Positions 36,413 through 45,014 of a stretch of 64,000 bases of DNA are shown piece by piece. Under the pieces are notes generated by a model. That model saw only the letters and a list, made by a program, of their open reading frames with translations, did not search any database and had not been told where the DNA came from. Numbering within the stretch: position 1 is the stretch's first letter; each line of letters starts with the position of its first letter. The stretch is from positions 62,001 to 126,000 of the forward strand of contig JABSSL010000012.1 of the NCBI GenBank assembly GCA_013214355.1, given 5' to 3'. The translations under genes were made by a program, and so were the position numbers. Source of the DNA: Saprospiraceae bacterium. GTDB taxonomy: Bacteria; Bacteroidota; Bacteroidia; Chitinophagales; Saprospiraceae.

Positions 36413-37108
36413 CTACCTGTTAGGCTTCAAGCGTTCCAGGACTGCATCGCGGTATTGTTGTCCGACCGGGATCAATAGATCATCAATTTTCAACTGATTA
36501 CCTTCCATATATGCCACTTTATCCCAGGCAATCAAGTAGGAACGATGTACCCGTAAGAAGCGTGTAGATGGAAGTTGTTCCATCAATTTGGCAAGGGTAG
36601 TTTTGGGCAGTAATTGTTTGTCGGCTAAGATAACTTTCACGTAGTCGCCATAGGCCTGGCAATAGAGAATTTCATCCAAAGCAATTCGATAGATCTTGCG
36701 ATCCGCTTTCAGGGTAATATGGGTAAGCTGTTGCTCTGGGCTAGTTTTCTTTTCTAGGAAAAGTCCGGCCTTTTGCACGGCTTTTAGAAAACGTTCTTTG
36801 GCGAAAGGCTTTACCAAATAGTCGATAGCATCCAGTTCAAATCCCTCTACGGCATAATCTGGAAAAGCGGTAGTAAAAATGACGAGTGGAGGTTGACTCA
36901 AGGCCTTTACCAAATTAATGCCAGAGAGTTCTGGCATGTTGATATCCAGAAAAACGAGATCAATTTGTTGCTGTTGCAGAAAGCGCATCGCAGCAATGGG
37001 TGAGTCAAATGCTCCCTGTAGGGAAAGATAAGGGACATCCGCTACATATTTTTCCAAAATTCGGATAGCTAAAGGTTCATCGTCAACAATGATGCAATTG
37101 ATATTCAT
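36413..37108 (-). CDS. LytTR-family response regulator
   Basis: REC (IIVDDEPLAIRIL...DLVFLDINMPELSGI) plus LytTR domain (ILYCQAYGDYVKVILADKQLL...FLRVHRSYLI). Confidence 0.95.
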   Translation of the reverse strand: MNINCIIVDDEPLAIRILEKYVADVPYLSLQGAFDSPIAAMRFLQQQQIDLVFLDINMPELSGINLVKALSQPPLVIFTTAFPDYAVEGFELDAIDYLVKPFAKERFLKAVQKAGLFLEKKTSPEQQLTHITLKADRKIYRIALDEILYCQAYGDYVKVILADKQLLPKTTLAKLMEQLPSTRFLRVHRSYLIAWDKVAYMEGNQLKIDDLLIPVGQQYRDAVLERLKPNR

Positions 37109-38154
37109 TCGCTTAGAGTCAGGGTCAAGAAAACTTTAAATTGTTCCTCCTTATCTTCGATACGGAGATGATGGCGGTTAGGGTATAGGAGTTGCAGGCG
37201 TTTACGGGTATTGGAAAGGCCAATGCCGCCGCCTTGTTTTGGAGGAATGGCCAATTTGCCTTTGTTATTTTGAATGCTAAAGTTGAAGGTGTCTTCTTGC
37301 ACCTCACAATTAATATGGACAAAAGCCTCAGTATTACTTCCTTTAGCCCCAAATTTAAAGGCATTCTCCACAAAGTGGATTAAGAGTAAAGGGGCTATGG
37401 TTTTGTCCTTGATTTTGCCTTGCACGGCAAACTTTATTTCTACCCGCTCGGGGGCGCGGATGCGTTGCAGGTCAATATAGTTTTCGAGGAACTGGATTTC
37501 CTTTTGTAAAGGCACAAAATTATCTCCCGATTCGTACAGCATATACCTTAAGTTATCGGATAAGCGGAGTAAAAGATCTGGCAATCGCTTATCCTGATCT
37601 AAGGACAAGGAATAGAGATTATTAAGACTGTTGAATAGGAAATGGGGGTTGATTTGAGATTTTAGACTCAAAAGCTCAGCGTCTAGTTTCTCTCTTTCCA
37701 ATCGATTAATCGCTTTCTTCTTCTCATTGAGCTCAAACCACGATTTTGACAAATGTAGTAAAGTGCTCAAAGCCATGTAGGTAAAGGTAAATTCTAGGAT
37801 GTCGCCCCATTGGTAATAAGAAATGAAATAGTACCCCTCAAATAGCCAATCAGCTAGGTATTGGAAGGTCAAGTGATTGAGCACGGTTCCAAGTGCGAGT
37901 ACTACTGCAAACCCAAAGATGTACCTCCCATATCGCTTGGTTTTGAAATACCTTGGGAGTAGAAAATTCAAGTTCGAATACACAAGGAAGACGAGGCTAA
38001 TGTGGAATAGAAAAGTATAGATCAAATCTGTTTCCACGTACTTGTCATCCGTACAAAATACACGAAACAACACATAGAAGGACAACAACCAAAATAAGAG
38101 ATGTTGCACCATTCTATGTTGTACGATCCGTTCTATGTGTTGACTGCTAACCAT
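37105..38154 (-). CDS. LytS/YehU-type sensor histidine kinase
   Basis: LKSQINPHFLFNSLNNLYSLSL (His_kinase) and GGGIGLSNTRKRLQLLYP; overlaps the RR gene by 4 bp. Confidence 0.93.
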   Translation of the reverse strand: MVSSQHIERIVQHRMVQHLLFWLLSFYVLFRVFCTDDKYVETDLIYTFLFHISLVFLVYSNLNFLLPRYFKTKRYGRYIFGFAVVLALGTVLNHLTFQYLADWLFEGYYFISYYQWGDILEFTFTYMALSTLLHLSKSWFELNEKKKAINRLEREKLDAELLSLKSQINPHFLFNSLNNLYSLSLDQDKRLPDLLLRLSDNLRYMLYESGDNFVPLQKEIQFLENYIDLQRIRAPERVEIKFAVQGKIKDKTIAPLLLIHFVENAFKFGAKGSNTEAFVHINCEVQEDTFNFSIQNNKGKLAIPPKQGGGIGLSNTRKRLQLLYPNRHHLRIEDKEEQFKVFLTLTLSE

Positions 38155-38158
38155 TTAT

Positions 38159-38716
38159 CTAAAGGGCTTTCTTCAAGGAAACACTCTCCGTGAAAATATT
38201 AGGATCATTGGCATATTTAAGGAAAAACTTCTGAAGTTCTCTTGGACTGGCGGTTAATATGAACTCATCCTCTAGTCTTTCGTGTTTGATTCTAATTTTT
38301 CGTTGATCGAATAGATTTTCTAACCAGTCTACTTCAGCAAAATGGCTAATCTCTAGTGTCCCTTGATCCCATTTGACTTTTGCAAAGGAGTGTGTGCGGA
38401 TGAGGGGGGCTAGTGCTGCATCTTCGCCAGGATAGAATCCTTCTTTTCTATGCGAATAGAAGTCGAAATAATAATTTGAACCTAGTTTAACCAGGTGTAC
38501 CTCATATTGTTCCTGTTCTGGTCCTTTCATGTAGGTGAATAGATAAGTTTTTCCTTTCAACTGTTCAAACACATAGGCGTCTTCCCCATCTGTCCATGTC
38601 CCTAACAAAGAAGATTCAAACACCATCGTATCCTCTGTATAAAGTGGATGTAGGGAGGGAATGCAAGATTGTATCATTACGGCTAATCCAAGCCAAATCC
38701 AATGACGTAGTTTCAT
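38159..38716 (-). CDS. Lipoprotein of unknown function, upstream in the LytS/LytTR operon
   Basis: Start trimmed to MKLRHWIWLGLAVMIQSCIPSLHPLYTEDT (lipobox-like MIQSC); 4-bp gap to the kinase gene. Confidence 0.7.
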   Translation of the reverse strand: MKLRHWIWLGLAVMIQSCIPSLHPLYTEDTMVFESSLLGTWTDGEDAYVFEQLKGKTYLFTYMKGPEQEQYEVHLVKLGSNYYFDFYSHRKEGFYPGEDAALAPLIRTHSFAKVKWDQGTLEISHFAEVDWLENLFDQRKIRIKHERLEDEFILTASPRELQKFFLKYANDPNIFTESVSLKKAL

Positions 38717-38999
38717 TGTAGTCGTTTTAGTGATTAATTGACGGCAAGGTATTTCCAAGGCCTCGAATCATCAATTATAGTCGTTGAACATCGTTTATTT
38801 GTAGGTGAACAGGGGCTGAGAGATGGAGCGAAAGATAAATTAGAGGTATTTTACTAAATTTGAAGTTCTGGAACATAAACTGTAAGCCTCTTTCCTTTCA
38901 ATTGACACTTCCCCTAGAGAACCATTCTATAAATCCTTGAACAAATAAGAGACTTTACGATTAGTATTGCATAGAAAATCCTTACTGTAATTAAATACT

Positions 39000-39019
39000 T
39001 TCTTGGATAGATCCAAGAA
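39000..39019. promoter_or_regulatory. 5'-UTR hairpin TTCTTGGA-taga-TCCAAGAA before the amidohydrolase operon
   Basis: 8/8 arms, ends 20 bp before the start codon at 39040. Confidence 0.45.
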
Positions 39020-39039
39020 GCTTTAAATCCTAATGTAGT

Positions 39040-40782
39040 ATGAAAAAACACCCAACCTTGTTTGGGCTTATTTGTCTATTGGTGATTCCTAGTTTTCTCT
39101 GGGCGCAAACCAATAATGACGAATTAAGGCCCGTCACCCGAACCTACGCCTTAACCCAGGCTAATATCGTCACAGAGCCGGGTAAGATGATTGAAGGCGC
39201 TACCATTGTAATTAAGGATGGTTTAATCTCAGCAATTGGGAAGAATGTAAAGATTCCAATTGACGCACAAGTGTTGAAAGCCGACTCCATGTATATTTAT
39301 GCCGGCTTTATTGAAGGCTTATCCCACACCGGTATTCCCAAAGCGGAAGCACAGAGCGGTCGAGGTGGCCGTGGTGGTGGACCTCAAGCTCCCCAAGTCA
39401 AAGATCCTGGCTCCCCACCTAATGATCTAGCTGGAATTACACCTGAGAAAAATTTGGCGGCATCGCTCAAGCCGAGCGATAAATCGATTGCTGACATGCG
39501 AAAGCTGGGTTTTACGGCTGCTAATGTCGTACCCAATGGCCAAATGTTACCTGGGCAAGGCGCATTGGTCTTGCTGCATGGTGACAACGCTGATAAAATG
39601 ATTTTAAAGGATCAAACAGCTTTCTTTTCTCAGTTGGTGGGAGCAAGGAGAATGTATCCCGCTACGGTGATTGCTGTGATCGCAAAATGGAGAGAATTGT
39701 ATCGACAGGCAGAATTGGCACAAGCTCATGAAAAAGCTTACAAAAAAAGCCCAGGTGGCATGTCTCGTCCTTCTTATGATCCTGTCCTACAGGCCTTTTA
39801 TCCCGTGATCAACAAGGAGCAATCCGTGTTTATGAAAGCGAGTGATATCAAATCTGCCTATCGCGCGCTTTCTCTGCAGAAGGAGTTTGATTTGCCCATG
39901 GTCATTGCTGAGCTGAAGCAAGGATGGCATGTAGCAGATGAGCTAAGCAAGCGAGATATCCCCGTATTACTCTCCATGGATTTACCAGAAGATAAAAAAG
40001 GTAAGGGCGGTAAAAAAGGAGGGAAGAAGGGAGATGCAAAGAAAGAAGAAGCTAAAAAAGAGGATCCATTTAAAGCAGAAAGAGAAGCACTGGAAAAGCG
40101 GAAAATGAAGGCTTTAAAAGAACACTGGACACAAGCTGGAAATATGGAAAAGGCAGGTGTGATCTTTGGCTTTTCTACGCTTGATGTGAAAAGCAAGGAT
40201 GTGAAAGCCAATCTACGCAAGATGATTGAAAATGGATTAAGTGAAGATGCTGCCCTGGCTGCCTTGACCACAACTCCCGCCAAAATGCTAGGTGTTTCTG
40301 ATATGCTGGGTACGGTAGCCGCAGGAAAGATAGCCAATTTGGTCGTGACAGATCAGCCTTACTTCGAGGAGAAGTCCAATGTACGATATGTCTTTGTAGA
40401 GGGGAACAAATTTGAGTTTGAAGCGAAAAAACCGGCTAAGAAAAGCGATCATAACGCAAAAGTAGTTGTAGCAGGAAAGTGGACCTACAGTTTCGAAGCC
40501 ATGGGGCAAAACATGGACGGTATCCTAGAATTGGTGGACAATGACGGTGATATCTCAGGCAGTATTACCAATACCGCCATGGGGAATAAAAGTACCATTG
40601 AAACGGCCGAGTTGAATGGCAATGAGCTTTCCTTTAGTATTAAGATCGATGGCGGTGGGCAAACGGTCATGATCGAATACAATCTGGTTATTGAAGGAGA
40701 CAATATGGAGGGAACGGTTTCTGCTGGCCAATTTGGCACCTTCGATCTGGAGGGGGAGCGCATTGGAACACCTAATAAATAA
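39040..40782 (+). CDS. Secreted amidohydrolase-fold protein lacking canonical HxH, with C-terminal beta-rich domain
   Basis: Signal peptide (SFLWAQ); amidohydrolase N-cap (VIKDGLISAIGKNVKIPIDAQVLKADSMYIYAGFIEGLSHTG) and C-part (ALTTTPAKMLGVSDMLGTVAAGKIANLVVTDQPYF). Confidence 0.8.
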   Translation: MKKHPTLFGLICLLVIPSFLWAQTNNDELRPVTRTYALTQANIVTEPGKMIEGATIVIKDGLISAIGKNVKIPIDAQVLKADSMYIYAGFIEGLSHTGIPKAEAQSGRGGRGGGPQAPQVKDPGSPPNDLAGITPEKNLAASLKPSDKSIADMRKLGFTAANVVPNGQMLPGQGALVLLHGDNADKMILKDQTAFFSQLVGARRMYPATVIAVIAKWRELYRQAELAQAHEKAYKKSPGGMSRPSYDPVLQAFYPVINKEQSVFMKASDIKSAYRALSLQKEFDLPMVIAELKQGWHVADELSKRDIPVLLSMDLPEDKKGKGGKKGGKKGDAKKEEAKKEDPFKAEREALEKRKMKALKEHWTQAGNMEKAGVIFGFSTLDVKSKDVKANLRKMIENGLSEDAALAALTTTPAKMLGVSDMLGTVAAGKIANLVVTDQPYFEEKSNVRYVFVEGNKFEFEAKKPAKKSDHNAKVVVAGKWTYSFEAMGQNMDGILELVDNDGDISGSITNTAMGNKSTIETAELNGNELSFSIKIDGGGQTVMIEYNLVIEGDNMEGTVSAGQFGTFDLEGERIGTPNK

Positions 40783-40816
40783 CCACAATTCTTGAGCCTA
40801 ATTTGAAGATGCAATC

Positions 40817-42178
40817 ATGAAAAAAATAATCAATAGTATACTATTCACCTGCGTGGCGCTCAGCTTATTTGGCCAGCTTGACAAAGGTGATATTTTGATC
40901 AAAAATGGCACGGTCATTACCATTACAAATGGGGTATTAGAGGAGACCGATGTACTGATTCAAAACGGGAAAATCACCCGTATTGGTAAAAACCTACGCA
41001 CACCATCTGGCACCAAAGAAGTGGATGCCACTGGAATGCACGTTATGCCAGGTATCATTGACGCCCACTCCCACATTGCCATCGATGCAGTGAATGAAGC
41101 CACTAACCCCGTGACTGCGGAAGTATTTACGGGAGATGCAATTAACCCGCTAGATATTTCCATCTATCGCGCCTTGGCGGGGGGAGTAACTTCATCTCAT
41201 GCCATGCATGGCTCTGCCAATGCCATTGGTGGGCAATGTGAGACGATTAAGCACCACTACGGTTCCTACAATCCGGAAGACTTAAGGATGGTTGGAGCAC
41301 CTCGCACCATCAAGTTTGCACTCGGAGAAAACCCAATGCGGGTGCATGGAGAAGGGCGTGGCATTCAGCCCAGAACTCGTATGGGGGTAGAGCAGGTATT
41401 TCGCAAGGCTTTCTCGGAGGCAAAAGTCTACATGAAAGCTTGGGAAAAGTACAATAATGAGAAAAATACCAATCCCAAAGCTTCAGCACCGGAGTATAGC
41501 TATCGCCTACAGACACTCGCCGATATTCTTACGGGTGATGTCATTATTCATTGTCACTCGTATCGCGCTGATGAGATCCTGATGCTCATGAATGTATGCA
41601 AGGACTTTGGCATTAAAAGACTCTGCTTTCAGCACGTGAATGAAGGCTTCAAAGTAGCACCAGAATTGGCCGAATTTGGGGCGACTGCTTCTGTGTTTGC
41701 AGACTGGTGGGCTTATAAGTTCGAAGTGTACTACTCCACTGCCTATAACGCTTCTATCTTAACGCGCAATGGGGTGGTTACCTCTATCAACTCCGATTCT
41801 GGGGAGTTGATCCGTCACCTCTATCACGAGGCAGGAAAAACGCAGCGATATGGTGACCTATCGGATAATGAAGCCCTGTCTTTGATCACGATTAATCCTG
41901 CCAAGCAGCTAGGCGTAGAGGATCGAATTGGTTCCTTGGAAGTGGGTAAGGATGGTGATGTAGCCATTTTTAAAGGACATCCGCTTTCCGTGTATGCCAT
42001 TCCACAGATGACCATTGTAGATGGTATAGTTCGATTTGATATCAATATGGATCCCGCTGATGTGCGTATGGATGTAAATCCAGAGGAAGATCTTCCTGCT
42101 TTTTTCTTGGAAGTAAAGGAGTATGATAACTGCATGCAAGGGGTACATCATCAGCATCTGTTCTTCCATAGACATTAA
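40817..42178 (+). CDS. Amidohydrolase with canonical metal-binding motifs
   Basis: ATGMHVMPGIIDAHSHIAID (HxH), VIIHCHSYRADE, LCFQHVNEG, SINSDSGELIRHLYHEA, NPAKQLGVEDRIGSLEVGKDGDVAIFKGHPL. Confidence 0.9.
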   Translation: MKKIINSILFTCVALSLFGQLDKGDILIKNGTVITITNGVLEETDVLIQNGKITRIGKNLRTPSGTKEVDATGMHVMPGIIDAHSHIAIDAVNEATNPVTAEVFTGDAINPLDISIYRALAGGVTSSHAMHGSANAIGGQCETIKHHYGSYNPEDLRMVGAPRTIKFALGENPMRVHGEGRGIQPRTRMGVEQVFRKAFSEAKVYMKAWEKYNNEKNTNPKASAPEYSYRLQTLADILTGDVIIHCHSYRADEILMLMNVCKDFGIKRLCFQHVNEGFKVAPELAEFGATASVFADWWAYKFEVYYSTAYNASILTRNGVVTSINSDSGELIRHLYHEAGKTQRYGDLSDNEALSLITINPAKQLGVEDRIGSLEVGKDGDVAIFKGHPLSVYAIPQMTIVDGIVRFDINMDPADVRMDVNPEEDLPAFFLEVKEYDNCMQGVHHQHLFFHRH

Positions 42179-42220
42179 GCAGTTGCTTGAGGATTCATTC
42201 ATCATCAAAAAGAAGACATA

Positions 42221-43525
42221 ATGAAATTCACTATAAAGATTCTTGCTTTCCTGATGCTGGGCCTAAGTACCCTGAGTACATATGGTCAGCAAGTTAGCAA
42301 ACCTGTCAGGGGTACGTTTGCCCTCACCAATGCCACGATCGAAACGATTACCAACGGAAGCGTACAAGGTACCTTGGTGATCGAGAATGGCAATATCTCT
42401 GCTATTGGCCCTAACGTAGCTATTCCACCAGATGCCAAAGTAGTGGACTGTTCTGGCCTATTTGTTTATCCTGGTTTAATCGATGGAGGAACTCAGCTGG
42501 GCTTGGTAGAGGTAAGTTCCGTTTCTTTGACGGCGGATGCCAATGAGATTGGGGATATTAAACCTGAAATGCAGGCCTTAACGGCGGTCAACCCGAATGC
42601 CACTGCCATTCCAGTTACCCGTGTGGAGGGCGTGACTACGACTTTGGTTGCTCCGGTAGGTGGTACCATTCCTGGTACGGCTTCCTTGATTAATTTGGTG
42701 GGGTATACACCCGATCAGATGTTTGCGGGCTTCAAAGGAGTAGTGGTTAATTATCCAAGTGCAGGTCGTAGAGGCCGAAGAGATCGTAGAACAGATGAGG
42801 AGCGAAAGAAGCAAGAGGAAAAGCAGCTGAAAAAACTTAATGATCTCTGGGATAACCTTAGCTTGTACCACAAGCTGGATTCTGCAGCTAAAGCAGGAAG
42901 TGGGGAAGATTTAGATTACAATCCTAAGATGGAAGCCTTGCTACCCGTAATTAGAGGTGAAATGCCAATTCTACTGGAGGTGAACCAAGCTAGCGCCATC
43001 GAATCTGCTATTAAGTGGGTGGGCGAAAAGAAGGTGAAGGCCATCTTTACCGGAGTAGCTGAGGGTTGGCGGGTGGCCGATAAAATTGCAGCTGCCAATA
43101 TCCCCGTGGTTACTGGTCCCGTGTTTAGCATGCCGACTCGTACCTCTGATCGCTATGATACGCCTTATGCCAATGCTGGTAAGATGCATAAGGCCGGTGT
43201 GAAGGTCGCGATTCGCTCTAATGATACGGAAAACGTCCGGAACTTGCCGTACAACGCAGGTTTTGCTGCTGCTTATGGCATGGGTAAGGAAGCGGCCTTA
43301 AAGGCTGTTACAATCGTGCCTGCTGAGATTTTTGGAGTGGCGGACCGATTGGGATCATTGGAAAAAGGAAAGAGCGCTACGCTTTTCGTGACGGATGGAG
43401 ATCCATTCGAAACCAAGACACATGTCAAGCATCTATTTATAGATGGCTGGAATGTACCGCTGGATAGCCGACACATTCGTTTGTACAATGAGTTTTTAGA
43501 ACGTTCTCCAGGATTGGAGAAATAG
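42221..43525 (+). CDS. Secreted amidohydrolase-fold protein lacking canonical HxH
   Basis: Signal peptide (STYGQQ); GLFVYPGLIDGGTQLGLVEVSSV where an active enzyme would have DxHxH; C-part VPAEIFGVADRLGSLEKGKSATLFVTDGDPF. Confidence 0.82.
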   Translation: MKFTIKILAFLMLGLSTLSTYGQQVSKPVRGTFALTNATIETITNGSVQGTLVIENGNISAIGPNVAIPPDAKVVDCSGLFVYPGLIDGGTQLGLVEVSSVSLTADANEIGDIKPEMQALTAVNPNATAIPVTRVEGVTTTLVAPVGGTIPGTASLINLVGYTPDQMFAGFKGVVVNYPSAGRRGRRDRRTDEERKKQEEKQLKKLNDLWDNLSLYHKLDSAAKAGSGEDLDYNPKMEALLPVIRGEMPILLEVNQASAIESAIKWVGEKKVKAIFTGVAEGWRVADKIAAANIPVVTGPVFSMPTRTSDRYDTPYANAGKMHKAGVKVAIRSNDTENVRNLPYNAGFAAAYGMGKEAALKAVTIVPAEIFGVADRLGSLEKGKSATLFVTDGDPFETKTHVKHLFIDGWNVPLDSRHIRLYNEFLERSPGLEK

Positions 43526-43528
43526 AAA

Positions 43529-43585
43529 TTAGCCCACTCACTCACCCGGTGAGTTTGACTCATCGGGTGAGTATGTATGGGCTAA
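43529..43585. terminator. Long nested hairpin between convergent genes
   Basis: Outer arms TTAGCCCA (43529-43536)/TGGGCTAA (43578-43585), inner arms CTCACCCG (43541-43548)/CGGGTGAG (43564-43571). Confidence 0.7.
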
Positions 43586-44550
43586 ATCAACCCCTCCTTC
43601 ACCAAATTATGCAGGTGAATCATCCCCAGGTATTTCCCATCCTCTTCTACAATCAGCTGCGTAATACTGTGCTTACGTAGAATATTTAGCGCATTTACCG
43701 CCAAAGCATCTTTGCTAATCGTCTTTGGCGTGGCACTCATCAAGTTAGCGGCCGTGAGTTGCTGTAAATCTGGACTATCTTCAAGCATCCTACGTAGATC
43801 CCCATCTGTTACGATTCCTTTCACATGATCATGTTCATCCACTACGGCAGTAGCCCCTAAGCATTTGGATGTCATCTCTAGTATGGTACGCTGCAAACTG
43901 TCCGTCGGAGCCACCGCTGGTCGTTCATTTTTAGGATAAATATCAGCTACACTCAGGTACAGTTGTTTGCCAAGTGATCCACCTGGATGAAACTGAGCGA
44001 AGTCTTTTGGCGTAAAACCCCTTAAAGCGAGCAAAGCTGTTGCTAAAGCATCTCCTAAAGCAAGCTGTGCAGTAGTGCTAGTGGTGGGTGCGAGGTTGTT
44101 AGGATCGGCTTCCTTGACAATAGGTGTGTGCAGTATATAGTTGGCTTGTTGCCCCAAATAGGAATCTCGTTTGGTGACCATTCCGATGATGGGGTTCCCA
44201 AGATTCCGGACTAGGGGTACTAATACTTTTATCTCAGCCGTTTCTCCGCTTTTGGAAAGGCAGAGTACTAGATCATAGGGACGTACCATTCCGAGGTCTC
44301 CGTGAATAGCATCAGCGGCATGCATGAAAAGCGCTGGCGTTCCGGTAGAATTCAAGGTAGCGACGATCTTTTGCGCGATCAGGGCGCTTTTGCCAATTCC
44401 CGTGACGACAAGCCGGCCAGGTGAAGAATAAATGGCATTTACACAGGCCACAAAATCCTGATCAATACTTTGGGACAAAGCTTGCAGACATTGGGCCTCA
44501 ATTTCCAGCGTTTCCTGGGCAGTTTTAACAATTAGGGCATCTGAATTCAC
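43582..44550 (-). CDS. kdsD: Arabinose-5-phosphate isomerase (KpsF/GutQ family)
   Basis: SIS domain (VVTGIGKSALIAQKIVATLNSTGTPALFMHAADAIHGDLGM) plus CBS pair. Confidence 0.93.
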   Translation of the reverse strand: MNSDALIVKTAQETLEIEAQCLQALSQSIDQDFVACVNAIYSSPGRLVVTGIGKSALIAQKIVATLNSTGTPALFMHAADAIHGDLGMVRPYDLVLCLSKSGETAEIKVLVPLVRNLGNPIIGMVTKRDSYLGQQANYILHTPIVKEADPNNLAPTTSTTAQLALGDALATALLALRGFTPKDFAQFHPGGSLGKQLYLSVADIYPKNERPAVAPTDSLQRTILEMTSKCLGATAVVDEHDHVKGIVTDGDLRRMLEDSPDLQQLTAANLMSATPKTISKDALAVNALNILRKHSITQLIVEEDGKYLGMIHLHNLVKEGLI

Positions 44551-45014
44551 AATGTTTTTTAGTATTTTTGGAAGCTTTTTGAAAAAAGCCTGTTGGACTA
44601 TAAGTTTTCTGCATCAGAACATGCCCAATTAGACGTATCAGGAAGTGTTAACCAATAGGACCTTTTCTGATAATTATGTATAAAATAATGGACCAAGATA
44701 GGAATAGTAGACAGGTTAAAAAACTTTGTTCAATCAAACTTGCGATCGCCTGCCAAGACGATGATCAGCCAGGCTACAGGCCAATTTTCATGCCAAAAAA
44801 AAGAAGGCCAGGATTCTTTTTGTCCAGTGTTTTTGATAAATTTAAGGTAGCCAAACTCATCGTCCCTAAACTTAAATTTTGGCATTTTACCAGTTTGCCA
44901 AAACATTATCGAATCAGCTTCGCCTTTCCGACATTTCATTCTCCGTTCAGGTCAAAAGCATACGCTTTTGTTAGGTGTTGTACGGATTAGACTAAGCAAA
45001 AACTAAATGTTCAA

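Noticed and set aside
39858-40337. 159-aa minus-strand ORF
   Set aside because: Phe/Ser/Pro-rich antisense shadow of the Lys/Glu-rich amidohydrolase insert.
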